Shown piece by piece: positions 56,937 to 64,000 of a stretch of DNA of 64,000 nucleotides. Every line of letters begins with the position of its first letter. Within the stretch, counting starts at the first letter, position 1. Below the pieces are notes generated by a model. The model worked only from the letters and a program-made list of their open reading frames with translations, had not been told where the DNA came from and made no database searches. This DNA comes from Kitasatospora sp. NBC_00315 (lineage in GTDB: Bacteria > Actinomycetota > Actinomycetes > Streptomycetales > Streptomycetaceae). Both the position numbers and the translations under genes were made by a program. The stretch is from positions 4,092,001 to 4,156,000 of the forward strand of contig NZ_CP108025.1 of NCBI RefSeq assembly GCF_041435095.1. The letters are read 5' to 3'.

Positions 56937-57914
56937 CTAGCGGTTCACGTCCGCGAGGCAGAGCACGAAGCTGCTGACGCCGTTGTCCTGGTAGTACGAG
57001 CTGTTCGCGTCGGGGTAGCTGGCGCAGGCCGTGTCGCCGTCCGTGGTGCCCGGCACCTTGGCGACCACCTTGTAGGTGGCCCGGGGATCGCTGCAGGGCA
57101 GCATGGTGATGTCCGGGGCGGTGTCGTTGGTGGCGTTGGTGCTGGTCTCGTGGTCGTTGCGCAGGCAGTCGCCGGCCTTGGCCCGGTCCACGTCGGTGGG
57201 CACCTTCTGGGCCGGCGTCGAGGTCTTGGCGGACGGCTTGGCACTGCTGCCCGGCGAGGCCGAGGAGGTGGCACCCGGCGTGGCGCCGAGCAGCGGGCCG
57301 AGGCACAGGACGTACTTCTTCTGGCTGGTACGCCGGCCGCTCTTGCCCCAGACCGTGGCGGTGGTGCCCGGGGTGCCGTCGCAGCGGGAGGTGTCGGTGG
57401 TGCCGGTGTACTTGCCGACCACCCGGTACTCGGCCTTGGGATCGCTGCACTTGACGATCGAGACGTCGGAGACGCCGCCCTTGTGCACGCAGTCGCCGAT
57501 CGAGGCGCTGCTGACGCTCGGGCCCACGATCAGGTAGCCGACGATCAGCACGATGACGCCGACCACCAGGCCCGCGATCCGGAACGCGATCCGGGTGCCT
57601 ATCCGCTTGGCGGCGGACGGCGGCGGGATCGGGGGCTGCTGACCCCAGCCGCCGGCGGGACCGGTGGGCGGCGGACCGGCCGGCGGGTAGCCGGGGGCTC
57701 CGTACCCGGGGGCGGCCGGCTGGCCGTAGGCCGGCGGCGGGGGCGCGGCGGGGTACCCGTATCCGGCGGCGGGCGGCTGGCCGTAGCCGGGCGCGGGCGC
57801 GGCGGGCGGGCCGTATCCGGGAGTGGCGGGCGGCCCGTATCCGGGGGCGGGCTGCGGTGCCGGTGGCGGGTAGCCGTACTGGGGCTGACCGTACGGATTG
57901 GGCGGTGTGCTCAT
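56937..57914 (-). CDS. Membrane protein with Tyr/Pro/Gly-rich N-terminus and duplicated Cys-containing domain (LppU-like)
   Basis: 325 residues. A cytosolic tail of about 105 residues is built of Pro-Gly-Tyr-Gln repeats. One membrane helix (about 108-130) follows, then an extracellular region with two copies of a domain of about 80 residues: (i) SIGDCVHKGG, VKCSDPKAEYRVVGKYTGTTD, YVLCLG and (ii) AGDCLRNDHE, LPCSDPRATYKVVAKVPGTTD, FVLCLA. Each has four Cys positions. Resembles the LppU/SCO3897 family; function unknown. ATG with GGGGGAC upstream. Neighbour of an MFS exporter on the same strand. Confidence 0.87.
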   Translation of the reverse strand: MSTPPNPYGQPQYGYPPPAPQPAPGYGPPATPGYGPPAAPAPGYGQPPAAGYGYPAAPPPPAYGQPAAPGYGAPGYPPAGPPPTGPAGGWGQQPPIPPPSAAKRIGTRIAFRIAGLVVGVIVLIVGYLIVGPSVSSASIGDCVHKGGVSDVSIVKCSDPKAEYRVVGKYTGTTDTSRCDGTPGTTATVWGKSGRRTSQKKYVLCLGPLLGATPGATSSASPGSSAKPSAKTSTPAQKVPTDVDRAKAGDCLRNDHETSTNATNDTAPDITMLPCSDPRATYKVVAKVPGTTDGDTACASYPDANSSYYQDNGVSSFVLCLADVNR

Positions 57915-58019
57915 ATGAGTCCCCCGTGACAGAGTGCTGCCGGCGTGGCAGATGCTGACGTACCTTAGCGAGTTGCCGTTCCGTCAGTGACGCCGAGGGG
58001 CAGGGGGTGTCACCGGGTG

Positions 58020-59417
58020 TCACCGGATCAGGGGCCGCCCGGCGCCGTGTCCCGCGGTGCGCCCGGGGGCGCGGTCGCACGCGCGGGCCGCCTTCCGGGC
58101 CGCCTCCCGCGCGGTGCGGCGCGCGGCTCGTGCGTACAGGCCCGCCGCCGCCGCGTAGACCAGCGCCACACCGCCGACCACCGCCGCCGAACGGCCGGAG
58201 AGCGGCAGCACCAGGGCGGTGGCCGCCGCCGCCACGACGAACGCGACGTTGAACAGCACGTCGTAGATGGCGAAGACCCGGCCGCGGTACTCGTCCTCCA
58301 CCGACTCCTGCACCACGGTGTCGGCGCAGATCTTGGTGCCCTGGGTGACCACACCGAGCAGCAGTGCCGCGATCAGGCCCGGGACCAGCGAGAAGGCCAG
58401 TCCGAGCGCGGGCACGAACACCACCGGGGCGGCCAGGCAGGCCGTCATCCACCCGGCGAGGCCGAGTCGGCGGGTGCACCAGGGGCTGATCACGGCGGCC
58501 AGGAAGAACCCGGCGGCCGAGAGTCCGACCGCCTGGCCGAGCGTGGCCAGACCGGCGGCGCTGTCCGCCGGATCGTTGAAGGTGTAGCGGGAGAGCATCA
58601 CGACGACCACGATCAGCACGCCGTAGCAGAACCGTGCGGCGGTGACGGCGGCCAGCGCGTGAGCGGCCGGCCGGCAGTCGCGCACCAGGTGCCGGACACC
58701 GGCCCGGAGCGCTCCGGCGGCCTCGCGCAGCGCCTGCCGCAGGGCGGGACGGTCGGCGTGCTGGGCCGGGCCGAGCAGGTCCGGCGCCATCCGCCGGGCG
58801 GCCAGGGCCGCGCAGAGGTAGAGCAGGGCGGCGACGGTGACCAGCGCGGCGTCGGCCCGGGCGCCCGGCGGCAGCACCTGGTGCAGCAGGAACCCGAGAC
58901 CGCCGCCCACGGCGGCCGCGACGGTGCCGAGCGTGGGGGAGACGGCGTTCGCGGTCACGAGTTGGTCCGGTACGACGACCCGGGGGAGGGCGGCCGAGAG
59001 CCCGGCCAGGATGAACCGGTTGAGAGCGGTGACCAGGAGCGCGGCCACGAAGAACAGCCACTCCGGGGCCCGGGCCAGCAGCAGCCCTCCGGTGACCAGG
59101 CCCAGACCGAACCGGGCGAGGTTGCCCAGGTAGAGCACCTGTCTGCGGCGCCAGCGGTCCAGCAGCACGCCGGCGAAGGGACCGATCACCGAGAACGGGA
59201 GCAGCATCACCGCCAGCACCGAGGCGATGTCGGCGGGGGAGGACTGCTTCTCCGGCGAGAACACCACATAGGCGGCCAACGAGACCTGGAAGACCCCGTC
59301 GGAGAGCTGCGACAGCACCCGGGCGGTCAGCAGGCGGCGAAAGTCCCGTTGGCGAAGCAGCCCGGTGAGGGTGGCACGGGTGGGAGCCCTGGTGCTGCCG
59401 TTCGCTGTGATGGCCAC
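58020..59417 (-). CDS. Major facilitator superfamily transporter
   Basis: 465 residues with about 12 membrane helices. MFS features include LLDRWRRRQVLYLGNLARFGLG after helix 2 and GRVFAIYDVLFNVAFVV in the second half. It looks like a drug- or metabolite-efflux type; substrate unknown. GTG at 59417 (MAITANG) is chosen because the longer frame to a TTG at 59462 runs through a parS palindrome and codes the low-value FHVKQRP. Neither start has a strong ribosome site, so the start is uncertain. The C-terminus is Arg-rich. Confidence 0.88.
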   Translation of the reverse strand: MAITANGSTRAPTRATLTGLLRQRDFRRLLTARVLSQLSDGVFQVSLAAYVVFSPEKQSSPADIASVLAVMLLPFSVIGPFAGVLLDRWRRRQVLYLGNLARFGLGLVTGGLLLARAPEWLFFVAALLVTALNRFILAGLSAALPRVVVPDQLVTANAVSPTLGTVAAAVGGGLGFLLHQVLPPGARADAALVTVAALLYLCAALAARRMAPDLLGPAQHADRPALRQALREAAGALRAGVRHLVRDCRPAAHALAAVTAARFCYGVLIVVVVMLSRYTFNDPADSAAGLATLGQAVGLSAAGFFLAAVISPWCTRRLGLAGWMTACLAAPVVFVPALGLAFSLVPGLIAALLLGVVTQGTKICADTVVQESVEDEYRGRVFAIYDVLFNVAFVVAAAATALVLPLSGRSAAVVGGVALVYAAAAGLYARAARRTAREAARKAARACDRAPGRTAGHGAGRPLIR

Positions 59418-59437
59418 CCGCCAAGAGTGCCACGAGG

Positions 59438-59469
59438 CCGGGCGTTGTTTCACGTGAAACAACGCCCGG
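59438..59469. repeat. 32-bp perfect palindrome containing parS
   Basis: CCGGGCGTTG, parS core and CAACGCCCGG form a gap-free palindrome between ino1 and the MFS gene. Could act as both parS and a hairpin. Confidence 0.85.
59447..59460. other. parS: parS site 7
   Basis: Perfect GTTTCACGTGAAAC, 25 kb from oriC, at the 5' end of the MFS gene. Confidence 0.92.
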
Positions 59470-59551
59470 GGAGAACGGAGGTGGGGGCCCCGGCAGTGCC
59501 GGGACCCCCACCGGAGTCCATGAGCCGTCAGTTCGGCCCGTCGGGCTCAGC

Positions 59552-60634
59552 TCAGCGCTCGACCTCGCCGCGGATGAACTTCTCCACGTTGTCGCGGGCC
59601 TCGTCGTCGAAGTACTGCACCGGCGGGGACTTCATGAAGTACGAGGACGCCGACAGGATCGGGCCACCGATGCCGCGGTCCAGGGCGATCTTCGCGGCGC
59701 GCACGGCGTCGATGATGACACCGGCCGAGTTCGGGGAGTCCCAGACCTCGAGCTTGTACTCGAGGTTCAGCGGGACGTCGCCGAAGGCACGACCCTCGAG
59801 GCGGACGTACGCCCACTTGCGGTCGTCGAGCCACGCCACGTAGTCGGACGGGCCGATGTGGACGTTCTTGGCGCCCAGGTCCCGGTCACGGACCTGGGAC
59901 GTGACGGCCTGCGTCTTGGAGATCTTCTTCGACTCCAGGCGGTCGCGCTCCAACATGTTCTTGAAGTCCATGTTGCCGCCGACGTTCAGCTGCATGGTGC
60001 GCTCCAGCAGGACACCGCGGTCCTCGAAGAGCTTCGCCATCACGCGGTGCGTGATGGTGGCACCGACCTGCGACTTGATGTCGTCGCCGACGATCGGGAC
60101 GCCGGCCTCGGTGAACTTGTCCGCCCACTCCTTGGTGCCCGCGATGAACACCGGGAGGGCGTTCACGAAGCCGACCTTGGCGTCGATGGCGCACTGGGCG
60201 TAGAACTTGGCGGCGGCCTCGGAGCCCACCGGCAGGTAGCAGACCAGAACGTCGACCCGCTGGTCCTTGAGGACCTGGACGACGTCGACCGGCTCCTCGT
60301 CGGACTGCTCGATGGTCTCCAGGTAGTACTTGCCGAGGCCGTCGAGCGTGTGACCGCGCTGCACGGTGACGCCGGTCGGCGGCACGTCGCAGATCTTGAT
60401 GGTGTTGTTCTCGCTGGCGCCGATGGCGTGCGCGAGGTCCTGGCCGACCTTCTTGGCGTCGACGTCGAACGCGGCGACGAACTCCACGTCACCGACGTGG
60501 TAGTCGCCGAACGTGACGTGCATCAGCCCGGGGACCTTGCCGGCCGGGTCGGCGTCCTTGTAGTACTCGACACCCTGCACCAGCGACGCGGCGCAGTTGC
60601 CGACGCCCACGATGGCTACGCGAACCGAACCCAT
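59552..60634 (-). CDS. ino1: myo-Inositol-1-phosphate synthase
   Basis: 360-residue NAD-dependent isomerase turning glucose 6-phosphate into inositol 3-phosphate (1L-myo-inositol 1-phosphate), the precursor of mycothiol and phosphatidylinositol lipids. N-terminal Rossmann motif [22 protein letters not shown], conserved [17 protein letters not shown] region ([10 protein letters not shown]), [22 protein letters not shown] and [13 protein letters not shown]. Length matches the short actinobacterial form. ATG with GAGGGAG upstream; the open frame to 60703 is leader. Its leader holds a palindrome and 8-bp repeats, and a PadR gene is next upstream. Confidence 0.96.
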   Translation of the reverse strand: MGSVRVAIVGVGNCAASLVQGVEYYKDADPAGKVPGLMHVTFGDYHVGDVEFVAAFDVDAKKVGQDLAHAIGASENNTIKICDVPPTGVTVQRGHTLDGLGKYYLETIEQSDEEPVDVVQVLKDQRVDVLVCYLPVGSEAAAKFYAQCAIDAKVGFVNALPVFIAGTKEWADKFTEAGVPIVGDDIKSQVGATITHRVMAKLFEDRGVLLERTMQLNVGGNMDFKNMLERDRLESKKISKTQAVTSQVRDRDLGAKNVHIGPSDYVAWLDDRKWAYVRLEGRAFGDVPLNLEYKLEVWDSPNSAGVIIDAVRAAKIALDRGIGGPILSASSYFMKSPPVQYFDDEARDNVEKFIRGEVER

Positions 60635-60650
60635 TCCGGTTGCTCCCTCT

Positions 60651-60665
60651 GATCTCATTGAGATC
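60651..60665. promoter_or_regulatory. 15-bp palindrome in the ino1 leader
   Basis: GATCTCATTGAGATC (7-bp arms, central T), 16 bp before the ino1 ATG, followed by a small CCGCCGA/TCGGCGG hairpin. Candidate operator. Confidence 0.35.
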
Positions 60666-60701
60666 CGCCGAAGTCGGCGGGTCTCGTCCTGCTGATTTCT
60701 C

Positions 60702-60725
60702 AATGACTGAATGACTGAATGACTG
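60702..60725. repeat. Three tandem AATGACTG repeats upstream of ino1
   Basis: Three perfect head-to-tail 8-mers (60702, 60710, 60718) in the 144-bp padR-ino1 gap. Unusual low-GC block in this genome; binding site or chance not known. Confidence 0.6.
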
Positions 60726-60778
60726 TCTGACCGGGCGCGAACGCCCGCTCCTGCTGCGCATCCCGGGGGAGCGCGGCT

Positions 60779-61471
60779 TCAGCGCTCCTGTGCGGAGCGC
60801 CCCGGGCGGTCGTACGGTGGCCCGGGCGGGTCCGGGGACCCGTCCTCCTGACCACGGCCGTCCGAAGTCCTGTCGTGCTGCGTCGAGGCGGGTGAGGGCC
60901 CGCCCCGGACCGTACGGTTGGCGCGCTCGGTCTCGATCAGCTCGTTGAGCCACCGGACCTCGCGCTCCACCGACTCCAACCCGTGCCGCTGCAGTTCGAG
61001 CGTGTAGTCGTCGAACCGCTCGCGGGTGCGGGCGATGGAACTGCGCATCCGCTCCAGCCGTTCCTCCAGCCGGCTGCGGCGGCCTTCCAGGACGCGCATC
61101 CGCACGGCCCGGTCGGTCTGGCCGAAGAAGGCGAAGTGGACGCCGAAGTGCTCGTCCTCCCAGGCGTCCGGACCCGAGTCGGCGAGCAGCTCCTCGAAGC
61201 GCTCCTTGCCCTCGGGGGAGAGCCGGTAGACGATCTTCGACCGCTTGCCGTTGAGCGCGGTGGCCGGGACGTACTCGACGTCCGGGTTGTCCTCCACGAG
61301 GAAGCCCTGGGCCACCAGGCTCTTCAGGCACGGATAGAGCGTGCCGTAGGAGAAGGCACGGAACGATCCGAGCAGGACGTTGAGCCGCTTGCGCAGCTCG
61401 TAGCCGTGCATCGGGGCATCGTGGAGCAGGCCGAGTACGGCGAACTCCAGCACTCCCGACCGCCTGCTCAC
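60779..61471 (-). CDS. PadR family transcriptional regulator
   Basis: 230 residues. N-terminal winged helix (VLEFAVLGLLHDAPMHGYELRKRLNVLLGSFRAFSYGTLYPCLKSLVAQGFL) with the wing region KIVYRLSPEGKERFEELL, a helical C-terminal dimerisation part (about 110-185) and a disordered acidic/Pro tail. The ligand is unknown. GTG start with GGGAGGCGG upstream; the open frame to 62113 lacks support. ino1 follows 144 bp downstream on the same strand and a class A PBP is divergent. Palindromes at 61511-61535 suggest autoregulation. Confidence 0.92.
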   Translation of the reverse strand: MSRRSGVLEFAVLGLLHDAPMHGYELRKRLNVLLGSFRAFSYGTLYPCLKSLVAQGFLVEDNPDVEYVPATALNGKRSKIVYRLSPEGKERFEELLADSGPDAWEDEHFGVHFAFFGQTDRAVRMRVLEGRRSRLEERLERMRSSIARTRERFDDYTLELQRHGLESVEREVRWLNELIETERANRTVRGGPSPASTQHDRTSDGRGQEDGSPDPPGPPYDRPGRSAQER

Positions 61472-61510
61472 GCCGGCCGCCTCCCTCTCCTGGGCTGTCG
61501 TATGTCGCGC

Positions 61511-61535
61511 CGATGTATCGACTCGATATATCGAG
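61511..61535. promoter_or_regulatory. Candidate PadR operator
   Basis: CGATGTATCG (61511-61520) directly followed by the perfect palindrome CTCGATATATCGAG (61522-61535). Two related TATCG-centred units in tandem, 40-64 bp upstream of the padR start. Confidence 0.55.
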
Positions 61536-61811
61536 AACAGTAAACCGGGGTCACCGAAGGAGCAAGGGGGGCACGCGTGGTTGTGATCACAGGATGGCGA
61601 TCGGGCCGCCGCGAGCCCCGATCGCAACGGGCATGTAATGATCTGCCGCCGATATGGGGCGGTTGGTGACTGATGCCCGATTAGCAACGATTCGTAGGTG
61701 CGTACGCTGTCGCGTGTGCACGAGGACCGCCTCCGGGGATGGGGGGTCAGCGGCATCGGACGTGAACCCCGCCTGCGGGCCCGACCCGGCCTGACGAGGA
61801 GTTGCTGGAAG

Positions 61812-64000
61812 ATGAGCGAACGACGGCGAAGGTCGGCCAACCCGGGCGGCGGTGAGCAGCGCCCCGGCGGCGGCCGCCCGTACGCCCATGGCAGCCCGGC
61901 CGAGGGTGTGCCCTCGTACGGCCAAGGGACCGGGGGCGACGAACTGCGCTCCGACGGCATCGGCCGGCGTCGGCCCGGCGGCGCCCGGGACACCGCCCAG
62001 CAGCCGCGGATGACCCGTGCCGAGATGCGCAAGGCCGGCCAGAAGGGCGGCGGCGGTGAACCGCCGACCGGGAGGGCCGCCGCGCAGGCGGGCCCCGGCA
62101 AGAAGCGCTTCATCGACTACCCGCGGTTCGGCAAGTCGGGCGTGCGTCGCTGGCTGCCGTCCTGGCGGATCTGGCTCTCCGGCTTCCTGCTGGTCTTCGG
62201 CGGCGGCGTCGCCGCGGTCGGCATCGCGTACGCCAACACGACGATCCCCCAGGTCCACGACCTGGTGAACGACCAGAACAACATCTACTACTGGGCCGAC
62301 GGTTCGGAGATGACCCGCACCGGTGACACCAACCGGCAGGTCGTCCCGCTCAGCCAGATCAACACGAACGCCCAGAACGCGGTCATCGCCGCGGAGAACG
62401 AGACGTTCAGGACCGACAGCGGCATCGACCCCAAGGGCATACTCCGCGCCCTCTACAACATGGCGAAGGGCGGCGAGACGCAGGGCGCCTCGACCATCAC
62501 CCAGCAGTACGTCAAGAACGCCTATCTGACGCAGGAACAGACCCTGGACCGGAAGGTCAAGGAGTTCTTCATCACTCTGAAGATCAATCAGAAGCTGGAG
62601 AAGAACGACATCCTCGAGGGGTACCTGAACACCAGCTGGTTCGGCCGGGGCTCCACCGGTATCCAGGCCGCCGCGCAGTCGTACTACGGGGTCAACGCCA
62701 AGGACCTCGACCTCTGCCAGAGCGCCATGCTGGCCAACCTGCTCAAGGGCGCGGCCGTCCAGGACCCCACCCTCAGCGCCGCCAACCACGCCCGTGCGGA
62801 GGGCCGCTGGAAGTGGATCCTGGACCGGATGGTCATCACCAAGGCGATCACCGCCGAGGACCGCGCCAAGTGCACGACCTTCCCCGAGCCGATCGCCAAG
62901 AAGCCCGCGGCGAACATGAACGGTGAGGTCAGCTACCTGGTCGACATCGCGTCCAACTACGTGATGAACACCGACAAGACCATCATCCAGGCGAAGCTCG
63001 ACCGCGGTGGCTACAAGATCTACACCACCTTCCAGAAGGACAAGGTCGACGCGCTCAAGAAGGCCGTGGACGACGTCCAGAGCGAGACGCTGAACCCGGC
63101 CAAGCGCCCCGACAAGGACAAGTTCGTCCAGGTCGGCGCGGCCTCGGTGGTCCCGGGTGACGGCGCGATCGTGGCGATCTACGGCGGGCCCGGCGTGGAG
63201 AACAACCACTACACCAACAACGCCGACGCCAAGGGCATCCAGGTCGGCTCGACCTTCAAGCCCTTCGTCCTGGCGACCGCCATGCAGAACGGTGTGCTGA
63301 CCGCCACCGACAAGCAGGGCAAGCCCGAGCGGATCAACGCGGACAGCCGCTACCTCGCCGACGACCTGAGCGAGATCCGCAAGCCGGACGGCTCGCTGGT
63401 CATCGGCGACGACGGCAAGCCCTACCGGCAGAAGAACGAGGACTCCGGCAAGCGGGGCTACGTCTCGCTCCGGCAGGCCATGCAGTGGTCGTACAACGTG
63501 CCCTTCGTCCAGCTCAACCAGGACGTGGGCGGCCAGAACGTGGCCGACATGGCGGAGAAGCTGGGCCTGCGCAAGGACACCTTCACCGACCCGAAGACGC
63601 CCACCTTCGCGATCGGCACCTCCGCGCAGAGCGCGATCCGGATGGCCACCGGCTACGCCACCTTCGCCGCCAGCGGCAAGGAGGCCGACCCGTACTCGGT
63701 GACCAAGGTCGAGTTCAGCGGCAAGGAGCAGCCGGGCTTCACCAAGCCGGCGCCCAAGCAGGTGCTGGACGCGGCCGTCGCCGACAACATCACCGACGTC
63801 CTGGTGAACGTCGCCAAGAACGGTACGGGTAGCAAGAGCAACGCGCTCGGCCGCCCGGTGGCCGGCAAGACCGGTACCACCGACGAGAACAAGTCGGCCT
63901 GGTGGGTCGGCTACACGCCGCAGCTCTCCACCGCCGTCTCGATGTGGCGCGAGGACCCGAGCAACCCGGGTCTGCTCACGCTGAACGGCACCGGCGGCAA
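61812..64000 (+). CDS. Class A penicillin-binding protein (bifunctional), 3' end cut by window edge
   Basis: At least 729 residues. A disordered basic N-terminus (about 1-110, Gly/Pro/Arg-rich) precedes one membrane helix (about 120-142), a GT51 transglycosylase domain (AVIAAENETF, GASTITQQYVKN, LEGYLNTSWFG) and a transpeptidase domain with the active-site Ser-Thr-Phe-Lys (GSTFKPF), WSYNVPF and KTGTT. The reading frame stays open to 64000, so the C-terminus is missing. ATG at 61812 with GGAAG just upstream and GAGGAG at 61795. Divergent from padR over 340 bp, which includes TGTGATCACA at 61582-61591. Confidence 0.94.
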   Translation, partial: MSERRRRSANPGGGEQRPGGGRPYAHGSPAEGVPSYGQGTGGDELRSDGIGRRRPGGARDTAQQPRMTRAEMRKAGQKGGGGEPPTGRAAAQAGPGKKRFIDYPRFGKSGVRRWLPSWRIWLSGFLLVFGGGVAAVGIAYANTTIPQVHDLVNDQNNIYYWADGSEMTRTGDTNRQVVPLSQINTNAQNAVIAAENETFRTDSGIDPKGILRALYNMAKGGETQGASTITQQYVKNAYLTQEQTLDRKVKEFFITLKINQKLEKNDILEGYLNTSWFGRGSTGIQAAAQSYYGVNAKDLDLCQSAMLANLLKGAAVQDPTLSAANHARAEGRWKWILDRMVITKAITAEDRAKCTTFPEPIAKKPAANMNGEVSYLVDIASNYVMNTDKTIIQAKLDRGGYKIYTTFQKDKVDALKKAVDDVQSETLNPAKRPDKDKFVQVGAASVVPGDGAIVAIYGGPGVENNHYTNNADAKGIQVGSTFKPFVLATAMQNGVLTATDKQGKPERINADSRYLADDLSEIRKPDGSLVIGDDGKPYRQKNEDSGKRGYVSLRQAMQWSYNVPFVQLNQDVGGQNVADMAEKLGLRKDTFTDPKTPTFAIGTSAQSAIRMATGYATFAASGKEADPYSVTKVEFSGKEQPGFTKPAPKQVLDAAVADNITDVLVNVAKNGTGSKSNALGRPVAGKTGTTDENKSAWWVGYTPQLSTAVSMWREDPSNPGLLTLNGTGG

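Noticed and set aside
59418..59462. N-terminal extension of the MFS gene (reading through parS)
   Set aside because: It needs a TTG start in the palindrome and adds unconserved residues; kept only as an alternative start.
56623..59511. 962-codon minus-strand open frame
   Set aside because: It crosses several real genes (cca antisense, the LppU-like gene and the MFS gene in another frame) and encodes Arg/Pro-rich text with no family.
61582..61591. TGTGATCACA as a CRP site
   Set aside because: The half sites match, but the usual 6-bp spacer is missing; kept only as a palindrome.

Overview
The window is very GC-rich, uses GTG starts heavily and has the gene order of the chromosomal origin region of a filamentous actinobacterium. 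The 84-residue CrgA, two class E sortases, a long-linker DnaA, DUF5324, DLW-39 and perfect GTTTCACGTGAAAC parS sites point to Streptomycetaceae (Streptomyces or Kitasatospora; I cannot separate them). Nothing looks like a recent insertion: there is no transposase, integrase, CRISPR array or prophage gene. The interest lies in core chromosome machinery and in the non-coding elements around it.

Layout, left to right. (1) 1-1790: the end of a LuxR-type response regulator and its histidine kinase. (2) 1934-2017: tRNA-Leu. (3) 2504-11430: the growth and cell-wall phosphosignalling cluster fhaA, fhaB, pstP, rodA/ftsW, pbpA and pknB with PASTA domains. (4) 11558-16534: an oxidoreductase, two class E sortases, a glutamine amidotransferase, a 56-residue membrane protein and a DUF881 protein, all on the minus strand, then crgA on the plus strand. 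(5) 17411-17601: a cluster of DnaA boxes outside the origin. (6) 17651-24177: rhomboid protease, cyclophilin, DUF5324, tRNA-Ala, DLW-39, a small membrane protein, tRNA-Ile, a cyclopropane-synthase-like methyltransferase and DUF3566. (7) 24327-36506, minus strand: gyrA, gyrB, DUF721, recF, gnd, dnaN, oriC, dnaA. (8) 36941-43098, plus strand: rpmH, rnpA, yidD, yidC, khpB, rsmG, parA, parB, with parS sites. (9) 43266-49635: GNAT, trxA, trxB, zinc anti-sigma factor, sigM and a pseudokinase. (10) 49904-61471: murJ, DUF6049, cca, a two-repeat membrane protein, an MFS transporter, ino1 and a PadR regulator. (11) 61812 to the edge: a class A penicillin-binding protein, cut by the window end.

How it fits together: oriC (33413-34478) carries about 25 DnaA boxes, and beside them on the dnaN side a row of TAG triplets arranged like a DnaA-trio unwinding element. 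The dnaA promoter region has its own DnaA box. All seven perfect parS sites I found lie on the dnaA side of oriC, and three are embedded in much longer palindromes. The two halves are linked by function: PknB, PstP and the FHA proteins on the left, MurJ and a MurJ-linked pseudokinase on the right, all acting on peptidoglycan synthesis in mycobacteria. A good SigR-type promoter (GGGAAT, 18 bp, GTTG) precedes trxB-trxA. The order closely follows that around M. tuberculosis dnaA, with pknA and mutT4 missing from their expected places.
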